Assembly: GCF_027125355.1 (NCBI RefSeq)
Contig: NZ_CP114052.1
Coordinates: forward strand, 496,001-560,000
DNA from: Peptostreptococcus equinus
GTDB taxonomy: Bacteria; Bacillota; Clostridia; Peptostreptococcales; Peptostreptococcaceae
Length of the DNA: 64,000 bases
Direction: 5' to 3'
Shown: in pieces, positions 1 through 7,614 of the stretch
Layout: each line of letters starts with the position of its first letter
How positions within the stretch are numbered: position 1 is the stretch's first letter
The notes under the pieces: generated by a model
Databases searched by the model: none
What the model was told of the DNA's origin: nothing
The model's input: the letters and a program-made list of their open reading frames with translations, nothing else
Position numbers and translations under genes: made by a program

Positions 1-1733
1 AAACAAAAATAGTATGTACAATGGGGCCAGCCAGCGACTCAGATGAGATATTAACGCAGTTGGTAGAAAATGGATTAAACGTATGCAGATTCAATTTTTC
101 TCATGGTACGCATGATGAACAAAAAGAAAGAATGGATAGAACAAAAAGAGTAAGAGAAAAACTTAATTTACCAATAGCTATCCTATTAGATACAAAGGGA
201 CCTGAAATTAGAACTGGAGATTTTAAAGAACCTGTAATTTTAGAAGAAGGTGCTGAATTTATAATAACAATGGAAAATTGCATAGGAGACCAGCACAAGT
301 GTACAGTTTCTTATAAAGAAATGATAGATGATGTAAGAGTCGGAGATACTGTTTTGATAGATGATGGTTTAGTTGCTCTAAAGATAGTAGATATAATTGG
401 AAAAGATATTCATACAAAGGTTGAAAATTCAGGTAAGGTTTCAAGTAAAAAAGGTGTTAATTTACCAGGAGTATCAATTAATTTACCAGCTATCACAGAA
501 AAAGATATAGAAGATATAAAATTCGGTATAGAACAAGGAATAGATTTTATAGCTGCTTCATTTGTTAGAAAAGCATCTGACGTACTTGAAATTAGAAAAA
601 TATTAGAAGAAAATGATGCCTGCGATATACATATATATTCAAAGATAGAAAATCAAGAAGGTGTAGATAACATAGATGAAATTTTAAAGGTATCTGATGG
701 TATAATGGTAGCTAGAGGAGATATGGGTGTAGAAATTCCAAGTGAAGAAGTACCCATAGTTCAAAAGATGATTATCAAAAAATGTAATTCACTTGCAAAG
801 CCAGTAATTACAGCTACTCAGATGCTTGATTCTATGATAAGAAATCCAAGACCAACTAGAGCAGAAGTTACAGACGTTGCAAATGCAATATATGATGGTA
901 CAGATGCAATAATGTTGTCAGGAGAAACTGCTGCTGGTAAATATCCAGTAGAAGCAGTAAAAACAATGTATAGAATTGCTAGAAGAACAGAAGAAACACT
1001 TGATTATAGCCATTCTAAGCATTACAATAGTATTAGATCAGAAGAAATAACTGTAACAGATGCTATCAGTCATGCTACTTGTACAACAGCATTAGATCTT
1101 GGTGCGAAAGCAATAATAACTTCTACTACTTCAGGTTATACTACAAGAATGGTATCAAAATTTAGACCTCAAGCACCAATAATAGCTGCAACTAATTCAG
1201 AGAAAGTAATGAGAAAATTGGCTATGGTATGGGGTACTTATCCAGTATTTGGAAATCAAGGGGAAAGTACAGATGAAGTGGTAAATGAAGCTATTGAAGC
1301 TACTAAGAATGCAGGCTATGCAAACTCTGGAGATATAGTTGTAATAACAGCAGGAGTACCAGTAGGACAGACAGGTAAGACAAATCTAATAAGAGTATCT
1401 ACAATATCTGAATTTTTAGGTAGAGGTGTAGGTATAGGCACTGGACAAGATACAATCGAAGGTAAAGCCAAAGTTGTAATGCCAGGGCAAACAGTAGATT
1501 TTAGAGAAGGAGACATCTTAGTTACAATAGGGACAGATAGAGACATGGTAAAGTATATAGAAAAAGCCAGCGCCGTAGTTGCTGAAACAGGTGGAATGAC
1601 ATCCCATGCAGCTATAGCAGGTATAAATCTTGCTATACCAGTAGTAGTATCAGTAAATGCTGTTACAGAAAAGGTAAAAGATGGAGATGATTTAAGAATA
1701 GAATTAACCAGTGGATCTGTCTACAAGATATAA
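1..1733 (+). CDS. pyk: pyruvate kinase (5' end outside window)
   Basis: Converts phosphoenolpyruvate and ADP to pyruvate and ATP, the last ATP-forming step of glycolysis, in the cytosol. The first ATG (21) is not the real start: codons 3-20 upstream read TKIVCT in frame, which joins to MGPAS to give the canonical pyruvate-kinase N-terminus, so about three to five residues lie before the window. The barrel motifs CRFNFSHG, DTKGPEIRTG, RGDMGVE and TATQMLDSM are visible. The protein is about 100 residues longer than the E. coli type because it carries a C-terminal PEP-utiliser-like mobile domain (TGGMTSHAAIAG near the end), as in Bacillus and clostridial enzymes. It is followed by a terminator. 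Confidence 0.97.
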   Translation, partial: TKIVCTMGPASDSDEILTQLVENGLNVCRFNFSHGTHDEQKERMDRTKRVREKLNLPIAILLDTKGPEIRTGDFKEPVILEEGAEFIITMENCIGDQHKCTVSYKEMIDDVRVGDTVLIDDGLVALKIVDIIGKDIHTKVENSGKVSSKKGVNLPGVSINLPAITEKDIEDIKFGIEQGIDFIAASFVRKASDVLEIRKILEENDACDIHIYSKIENQEGVDNIDEILKVSDGIMVARGDMGVEIPSEEVPIVQKMIIKKCNSLAKPVITATQMLDSMIRNPRPTRAEVTDVANAIYDGTDAIMLSGETAAGKYPVEAVKTMYRIARRTEETLDYSHSKHYNSIRSEEITVTDAISHATCTTALDLGAKAIITSTTSGYTTRMVSKFRPQAPIIAATNSEKVMRKLAMVWGTYPVFGNQGESTDEVVNEAIEATKNAGYANSGDIVVITAGVPVGQTGKTNLIRVSTISEFLGRGVGIGTGQDTIEGKAKVVMPGQTVDFREGDILVTIGTDRDMVKYIEKASAVVAETGGMTSHAAIAGINLAIPVVVSVNAVTEKVKDGDDLRIELTSGSVYKI

Positions 1734-1752
1734 TAAATAAATAAATTTTAAG

Positions 1753-1798
1753 CTATTGCATTCTGATCAAATTCAATGATAGACTGCAATAGTTTTTT
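1753..1798 (+). terminator. rho-independent terminator after pyk
   Basis: CTATTGCA at 1753-1760 pairs with TGCAATAG at 1785-1792, followed by six T. It separates pyk from rlmD. Confidence 0.85.
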
Positions 1799-1818
1799 AT
1801 GTAAAGAAAGGTAAAAAG

Positions 1819-3453
1819 ATGTTAGAAAAAGGAAAAAAATATAGATGTAATATAGTAGATATAGGTCAAGGTGGAGTAGGAATAGGTAAGTACGAAGGTT
1901 TCACTGTATTTGTAGATGGAGCATTATTAGGTGAGATAGTAGATGTTAAAATTACTAAATCTAAAAAGAAATATGCAGAAGGAGTAATATCTAAAATAAT
2001 AGATAAATCTCCATTTAGAGTGGATAGAGTCTGTTCTATGAAATATGTTAACTGTGGTGGATGTCAAATACAAGAATTAGACTACAACAAACAATTAGAG
2101 ATTAAAACTAATTCTGTAAAAGAAGATATTAAAAGAATAGGTGGACTGGAAAATATAGAGATCAAAGATGCTATTGGTATGGAAAATCCATTTAGATACA
2201 GAAATAAAGCACAATTTCCTATACAAAAAAATGGAGATAAGTTAAAAATAGGTTTTTACAAGAAAAAGAGCCATGATGTAATAGATATGGAAAAGTGTGT
2301 AATACAAGATGAAAAAAACGATAAAATAGTAGAATTACTAAGAGAATTTATAGAAGAAAATAATATATCAATATATGATGAGACTACTGGAAATGGACTA
2401 TTAAGACATTTGGTGACCAAAATTGCTCACAAGACAGATGATGTAATGGTAGTATTAGTTGCTACAAAAAAGGAAATACCTAACATAGATAAATTTGTTA
2501 ACAAACTAGTGGAAAATGTGGAAGGATTTAAGACTTTAGTATTAAATGTGAATGATAAAAAGACTAATGTAATATTGGGAAGAGAAAATATAAATATATA
2601 TGGTGATGGTAGAATTATAGACTATATAGGAGATTTGAAGTTTGAAATATCACCTTTATCATTTTTCCAAGTAAATCCTATACAGACAGAAGTATTATAT
2701 AATAAAGCCCTAGAATTTGCCGACCTTAAAGAAGGTGATAAGGTTTTTGATATATATTGTGGAATAGGTACTATTTCTCTATTCTTGGCTCAAAAAGCTG
2801 AAAAAGTATATGGTGTAGAAATAGTTGAAGATGCTATAAAAGACGCTAGAAAAAATGCAAAGTTGAACGGACTTGATAATACAGAATTCTTTGTAGGAAA
2901 GGCAGAAGAAGTGGTGCCAAAGCTGTATGAACAAGGTATAAGAGCCAATGTAGTAGTTGTAGATCCACCAAGAAAAGGCTGCGATGAAAAGGTATTGGAT
3001 ACTATAGTTCAAATGAATCCAGATAGAGTGGTGTATGTAAGCTGTAATCCAAGTACTTTGGCTAGAGATTTGAAGTATATGAATGAGAGAGGATATAAGG
3101 TGGAAGTAGTGCAACCTGTAGATATGTTTCCTCATAGTGTGCATATTGAGACAGTAGCATTATTGTCCAAACTCGATGTCGATAAGCATATAGATGTTGA
3201 AATTAAGCTGGATGAGCTTGATTTGACAAGTGCTGAAAGTAAAGCAACCTATGCACAAATCAAAGAGTATATATTGGAAAAATTTAATTTAAAGGTTTCG
3301 ACACTTTATATTGCACAGATTAAAAAGAAGTGTGGAATTGTACTGAGGGAGCATTATAATAAATCAAAAAAAGAGAAACAGGTTATTCCACAATGCACAC
3401 CGGAAAAAGAGGAAGCTATTATGGATGCTTTAAGGCATTTTAAAATGATTTAG
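1819..3453 (+). CDS. rlmD: 23S rRNA (uracil-5-)-methyltransferase RlmD/RumA with ICE-derived C-terminal tail
   Basis: SAM-dependent RNA m5U methyltransferase. An N-terminal TRAM domain (about 1-60) is followed by the Fe-S cysteines (CSMKYVNCGGC near residue 72, plus a later MEKCVIQ). The SAM fold has DIYCGIGT, and the catalytic cysteine is in VSCNPSTLARDL. The family's general-base glutamate corresponds to the E of HIETVALL. The family normally ends a few residues after that motif. Here about 100 further residues follow (LDVDKHIDVE to RHFKMI), and these are encoded by the integrated element. The same tail recurs at 15194 with nearly identical DNA. The enzyme is therefore likely still active, with its last codons swapped. 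RBS AAAGG precedes the ATG. Confidence 0.93.
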   Translation: MLEKGKKYRCNIVDIGQGGVGIGKYEGFTVFVDGALLGEIVDVKITKSKKKYAEGVISKIIDKSPFRVDRVCSMKYVNCGGCQIQELDYNKQLEIKTNSVKEDIKRIGGLENIEIKDAIGMENPFRYRNKAQFPIQKNGDKLKIGFYKKKSHDVIDMEKCVIQDEKNDKIVELLREFIEENNISIYDETTGNGLLRHLVTKIAHKTDDVMVVLVATKKEIPNIDKFVNKLVENVEGFKTLVLNVNDKKTNVILGRENINIYGDGRIIDYIGDLKFEISPLSFFQVNPIQTEVLYNKALEFADLKEGDKVFDIYCGIGTISLFLAQKAEKVYGVEIVEDAIKDARKNAKLNGLDNTEFFVGKAEEVVPKLYEQGIRANVVVVDPPRKGCDEKVLDTIVQMNPDRVVYVSCNPSTLARDLKYMNERGYKVEVVQPVDMFPHSVHIETVALLSKLDVDKHIDVEIKLDELDLTSAESKATYAQIKEYILEKFNLKVSTLYIAQIKKKCGIVLREHYNKSKKEKQVIPQCTPEKEEAIMDALRHFKMI

Positions 3454-3575
3454 TAGAAATGGAGGGTATTTATGAGATGGATATTAAAAATAATTTTGTT
3501 TCCAATTAGCTTGGTGTTAAGTATCCTCACTGCATTTCTAACATTCCTGGTCGGCATAGGAACAACTATTCTTTA
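3146..3575 (+). repeat. left attachment-site copy / element left end (direct repeat 1)
   Basis: This is the first copy of a roughly 430-bp direct repeat whose partner lies at 15194-15623, offset by exactly 12048 bp. It runs from the HIETV codons of rumA through the replaced C-terminal tail and the start of the CD1845-like gene. Few substitutions are seen (ACAGTAGC against ACGGTAGC at the left edge), and divergence rises after about 3545. It marks where the element recombined into rumA. Confidence 0.8.
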
Positions 3576-3753
3576 TCTTTTGATGCTGATGTGTATAGTT
3601 GCTGCGATAGGCTCATTTGTACAAAAAGATGTATCACTTGGTATAGAAGCTTTGGTATTAAGTTTTTTATTAAGCCCATACGGAATACCGATGGTTGGAG
3701 CAGCAGTTATAGCGTTCTTAGAAGGTATAAATAGAAAAATAAGGTCAGTTTAA
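3472..3753 (+). CDS. small ICE membrane protein (CD1845-like)
   Basis: A 93-residue hydrophobic protein with two to three membrane segments, starting MRWILKIILFPISLVL. It closely resembles small membrane proteins that follow the rumA tail in Tn1549/CTn-type elements (annotated CD1845 family in C. difficile; recalled, not searched). RBS GGAGG lies 8 bp upstream, and it starts 18 bp after the rumA stop, so it is probably co-transcribed. A truncated second copy lies at 15520-15630. Function unknown. Confidence 0.7.
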   Translation: MRWILKIILFPISLVLSILTAFLTFLVGIGTTILYLLMLMCIVAAIGSFVQKDVSLGIEALVLSFLLSPYGIPMVGAAVIAFLEGINRKIRSV

Positions 3754-3789
3754 ATCAAAGGATTCATAAATCAGAAAGAAGGTGATTTT

Positions 3790-4071
3790 TTGCGAACATA
3801 CAAAAATAAAGAAGAACTAAAAGCTGAGATAGAGAAAACATTTGAGAAATATATTTCAGAATTTGATGATATTCCAGAAAATTTAAAAGATAAGAGAGCT
3901 GATGAAGTTGATAGAACTCCAGCAGAAAACCTTGCTTATCAGGTTGGCTGGACCAACTTGGTTCTTAAATGGGAAGAAGATGAAAGAAAGGGGCTTCAAG
4001 TAAAAACACCATCGGATAGATTTAAATGGAATCAACTTGGTGAATTATATCAGTGGTTCACGGATACCTAG
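3790..4071 (+). pseudogene. truncated ClbS/DfsB-family (DUF1706) protein
   Basis: The TTG start (GTGATTTTTTG context) gives 93 residues beginning MRTYKNKEELKAEIEKTF. RTPAENLAYQVGWTNLV and the LGELYQWF segment match the N-terminal half of ClbS-like four-helix proteins, which are usually about 170 aa. The reading frame breaks at the junction near 4067, where DNA of an unrelated conjugation gene follows. ClbS itself protects against colibactin DNA damage, but this relatives' group is broad and this copy lacks the second half. It is probably non-functional cargo. Confidence 0.65.
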
Positions 4072-4973
4072 AGCCTGAAGAAAGTAAGTTAAAGCATAAC
4101 GATCATTACAGAGGGAAAATTGTTCATGATAAAGACAGATTTCAAGATAAGGTTCATGAGAAAACAAGCAAAATGACCTCTGACAGTGATCCGATTGGAG
4201 GGACTTCCAAAAGAAATGTAAGGTATAGAAGTTCTGAAACAGGAAGTGTAAGTCAGGATGAAATTGGAAAAGTTGATTATGGTACTGAGATTAAGGATGG
4301 AAAAATCTATGATCCTTTAGGAAAAGACCTTGATAATGACGGGATTATAGACAGATACGACAATGATTTTAGGGACAGCGACTACTTTGAATCGACCTAC
4401 GATGTAGATGACAATTTACCTCAGAAAGAAAAACCATTAGAAAACTCCTCTAAAAATCATAAGGCTCAAAAGAGTAAGTATAAAAGGAAAAACTATTCCG
4501 AAAGCCTTTATACAAGGAAAAAGGACGATGTACCAAAAGAAAATAGTGCTGAAGGGGAAAAGTCGGGAAAAGATGGTGTAAGCGAAAAAGAACATGGCAG
4601 TCTTTCAAAAGACCAAAAGAAAAAGCTAAAAAAAGATATGGTAAAGGTATCTGCCCTTTCAGGACTTGCCAAAGGAAGTGAAACCGTAAGAGATTACTTA
4701 TCTCATGGAAGTGATGAAAATCAGGGCGTAGAGGCAGGCGAAAAAACAGCAGATACAAGCTCAAGACTCATTCATGGCATAAAGAATTACTCGAATAGGA
4801 AAAAAACAAAGAAAGGCTATGACCTTACAAATAAGGACTATAAAATCAGAAAGCGTAAATCTAAGTTAGAGTTTCGTGATGCCAAAGAGGAGCATAAAAA
4901 GACAGATGAGTATAAAAGAGCAAATGCCTATAAAAGATTTCAAAAGAAAAATCAGGTAACGGATACAAGGTAA
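4053..4973 (+). pseudogene. N-terminal fragment of a CD1108-like conjugation protein (C40 peptidase family)
   Basis: The open frame encodes about 300 hydrophilic, lysine-rich residues (HGYLEPEESKLKHNDHYRGK at the start, KRFQKKNQ at the end). This resembles the N-terminal half of the NlpC/P60-type peptidase found in Tn1549-like elements (CD1108 family; recalled). The membrane segment and the C40 peptidase domain are absent: at about 4959 the sequence changes to topB. There is no convincing start codon; the first usable one is a GTG inside the ClbS fragment. The 8-bp word ACGGATAC occurs at both junctions (4060-4067 and 4959-4966). It lies within decayed ICE DNA and is probably not expressed as a functional protein. 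Confidence 0.6.
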
Positions 4974-5821
4974 GCTGGTGTGTTGGACACTTAATTCAGA
5001 TGGCAAATCCTGATGCTTATGATGAAAAATATGCAAAATGGAATATGGCTGATTTACCGATTATTCCAAGCGAATATAAGAATGACTTTGACACAGGGCG
5101 TATCAAGACAGTGTTTAACTCAAAAAAGGTTACGGATCATCATGCGATTATTCCGACAATCAGTTCATTAAATGAAGATGTTTCTAAACTTCCTTTAAGC
5201 GAAGCAAAAGTCTACTTCCTTTTATCTGATAAATTTCATGCAAGTGTGGGCTATCCGCTAATCGAGAATACAACGAAGATTGTAGCTGAATTTGACGGCT
5301 TTCAATTTACGAGTACAGGAAAGGTTATTAAGGACGAGGGCTTTACAAAGTATTTGAAAGAATACAGGGCGAAAAAAGATGAGGATATGGATCTTCCTGA
5401 TGTAAGCATTGGCGATGTCTTAAGAATTGAAAATAAAGAGATTAAAGAAAAATTTACTAAGCCTCCGAAACACTTTACTGAAGATACTCTCTTAAAGTCT
5501 ATGGAGATTGCAGGAAGTGACGCCTTAGAAAAAGGTGTAGAAGTTGAAAGAAAAGGACTTGGAACACCTGCTACAAGGGCAGGGATTATTGAAAACCTAA
5601 TCTTTAAGGGATTTGTAGAAAGAGATAAGAAAAATCTTATAGCCACTTATAAAGGAATTAGCCTTGTAACGATTGTAGCGGATAACTTTAAGTCGGCAGA
5701 AACGACAGCGAAGTGGGAAATGGAATTATCGGATATTGCTCAGGGAAAATCTTCAAAGGAATAATTTTTGAAAGATATTGAAAATGAGATAAAAGAGGCT
5801 GTTCTGACATATAGCAAGTAA
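4959..5821 (+). pseudogene. topB: topoisomerase III fragment with internal deletion
   Basis: The frame opens with NGYKVSWCVGHL, a TopB N-terminal motif, and passes PIIPSEY. It then jumps directly to FDTGRIKTVFNSKKVTDHH, which in full-length TopB lies about 250 residues later. The stretch holding most of the Toprim domain and the catalytic tyrosine is thus missing (deletion point near 5075). The C-terminal part (GLGTPATRAGIIENL) remains. A TAA at 5762 replaces a sense codon in frame, and FLKDIENEIKEAV continues after it to 5821. Conjugative elements carry topB as an accessory gene. This copy cannot be catalytic. Confidence 0.8.
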
Positions 5822-5904
5822 GTAGGGACTAATCTCAGAGTAGAAAAAATATCTCAAAAGTGCTATAATCTTTTGTAGGAAAAGTAGGGTGAAAGGAATT
5901 AGTC

Positions 5905-6084
5905 ATGAAAGATATATTTATGGATACTGCTAAAGTTATGTCAAAAGGACAGGTTACTATTCCAAAGAGGATTAGAGAACTTTTGAATTTAGAAAATGGG
6001 GATTATGTTACTTTTGTAGTTAATAAAGAAAGAGTTGAAATTCAAAATTCCAATGTTTTTATCGAAGAAAACATTAAGAAATAA
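5905..6084 (+). CDS. AbrB/MazE/SpoVT-type DNA-binding protein, 59 aa
   Basis: A 59-residue protein with the swapped-hairpin AbrB signature: TAKVMSKGQVTIPKRIRELL, then LENGDYVTFVV. RBS GAAAGGAATT lies upstream. Such proteins bind DNA and act as antitoxins or transition-state regulators. The stop (6082-6084) is only 10 bp before the ATG of the AlbA_2/ATPase gene, whose RBS (AAGGCGG) overlaps the stop. The two are almost certainly one operon, with this protein as the likely autoregulator. It is one of the few intact genes in the decayed element. It is short and easily missed because a longer artificial frame overlaps it. Confidence 0.8.
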   Translation: MKDIFMDTAKVMSKGQVTIPKRIRELLNLENGDYVTFVVNKERVEIQNSNVFIEENIKK

Positions 6085-6094
6085 AGGCGGTGAA

Positions 6095-7531
6095 ATGACG
6101 CATATGACGATAGATGAAATAAAGAAGTTAATTCAAGTCGGAGAAAAGATAGATGTCGAATTTAAAGAATCAAAAAATGCTTTAACCAAAGATGTCTTTG
6201 ATACAGTATGCTCTTTCAATAATAGAAATGGAGGACATATTTTACTTGGAGTAAATGATAAAAGAGAGATTGTTGGCGTTAGTAAAGATAGGGTAGATAA
6301 AGTGATTAAGGAATTTACTACGGCAATCAATAATTCGCAAAAAATGTATCCGCCACTTTATTTACTACCAGAAGTCTTTGATGTTGACAATAAAAAAGTA
6401 ATCTATATAAGAGTGCCAGAAGGTTATCAGGTGTGCAGACACAATGGAAGAATTTGGGACAGATCTTATGAAGGGGACATCAATATCACAGATCATTCTG
6501 AACTTGTATATAAGTTATATGCAAGAAAACAAGGAAGCTATTTTGTAAATAAAGTATATCCGAATCTTGATATTGATTTTCTTGATGCTTCTGTCATTGA
6601 TAAAGCTAAGAAAATGGCTGTTTCCCGAAATAAAAATCATGTTTGGGAAAATATGAGTAATGAGGAGATTCTTAGAAGTGCCAATTTGATACTGACAGAT
6701 CCGGAAACAAAACGTGAAGGAATCACATTAGCTGCTATTTTGCTATTTGGAAAAGACAACTCTATTATGTCAGTTCTTCCACAACACAAAACAGATGCAA
6801 TATTCAGGGTTGAAAATAAGGATAGATATGATGATAGAGATGTTGTCATAACAAATCTGATTGACAGCTATGACAGGCTGATAGAATTTGGACAAAAGCA
6901 TTTGAATGATTTATTTGTCTTGGACGGGATTGTCAATGTCAATGCAAGAGACAGGATACTCAGAGAAATAGTTTCCAATACGCTGGCTCATAGAGATTAT
7001 TCAAGTGGTTTTTCTGCAAAGATGATTATTGACGATGAGAGGATTACGGTTGAAAACAGCAACTTGGCTCATGGGATGGGAGCTTTGGATTTACAAAAGT
7101 TTGAACCTTTTGCTAAAAATCCCTCTATATCTAAAGTTTTTAGAGAAATAGGTCTTGCTGATGAATTAGGCTCAGGAATGAGAAATACTTACAAGTACAC
7201 ACAGCTTTATTCAGGACAAAATCCGTTATTTGAGGAGGGAGATATATTCAGAACTATTATTCCCCTAAAGAAGATAGCGACACAAAAGGTTGGGGGCGAC
7301 AATGTCGCTCACGATGTCGCTCAGGGTGTCGTTCACGATGTCGCTCACGATAAGATAGCCCTCGCAGAGTTTATTAAAGAAAAAGTGAGAAGCAATGATA
7401 GGATTACAAGAAAGGCTATTGCAGATGAAGCTGGAGTTAGCGTAAAGACTATCGAAAGAACTATAAAAGAGATAGATAATCTGAAATATGTAGGTAGTGG
7501 TAATAATGGACATTGGGAACTTAATGAGTAA
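6095..7531 (+). CDS. Schlafen AlbA_2 domain / ATP-binding protein with C-terminal HTH
   Basis: 478 residues. The N-terminal AlbA_2 nucleic-acid-binding domain (EKIDVEFKESKNAL, NNRNGGHILLGV) spans about 1-130. The middle-to-C-terminal part carries the GHKL-like ATP-binding half of this family (NTLAHRDYSSG, ELGSGMRN). A short AHDV-rich linker of near-repeat heptads follows, then a winged HTH (ITRKAIADEAGVSVKTIERTI). An ATG 20 codons into the frame is chosen because AAGGCGG lies directly before it and the upstream part overlaps abrB. It is coupled to the AbrB-like gene. Family members are annotated as transcriptional regulators or possible toxin/defence components; the role here is inferred only. 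Confidence 0.8.
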   Translation: MTHMTIDEIKKLIQVGEKIDVEFKESKNALTKDVFDTVCSFNNRNGGHILLGVNDKREIVGVSKDRVDKVIKEFTTAINNSQKMYPPLYLLPEVFDVDNKKVIYIRVPEGYQVCRHNGRIWDRSYEGDINITDHSELVYKLYARKQGSYFVNKVYPNLDIDFLDASVIDKAKKMAVSRNKNHVWENMSNEEILRSANLILTDPETKREGITLAAILLFGKDNSIMSVLPQHKTDAIFRVENKDRYDDRDVVITNLIDSYDRLIEFGQKHLNDLFVLDGIVNVNARDRILREIVSNTLAHRDYSSGFSAKMIIDDERITVENSNLAHGMGALDLQKFEPFAKNPSISKVFREIGLADELGSGMRNTYKYTQLYSGQNPLFEEGDIFRTIIPLKKIATQKVGGDNVAHDVAQGVVHDVAHDKIALAEFIKEKVRSNDRITRKAIADEAGVSVKTIERTIKEIDNLKYVGSGNNGHWELNE

Positions 7532-7559
7532 AAGTAAGTTGCAATACACAGAATTTAAA

Positions 7560-7592
7560 GGTGATTAGAGTAAAATCTAACCGCCTTTTTTG
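7560..7592 (+). terminator. terminator after the AbrB/AlbA_2 pair
   Basis: A stem of 10 with one mismatch and one wobble (7560-7569 with 7576-7585), six-base loop, then a T run. It closes the two-gene unit. Confidence 0.75.
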
Positions 7593-7614
7593 TTTGAAAA
7601 AGAAGGAGGTAAAA

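Noticed and set aside
3790..4071. Functional colibactin-resistance (ClbS) gene
   Set aside because: Only the first half of the family is present and the frame ends at an unrelated junction.
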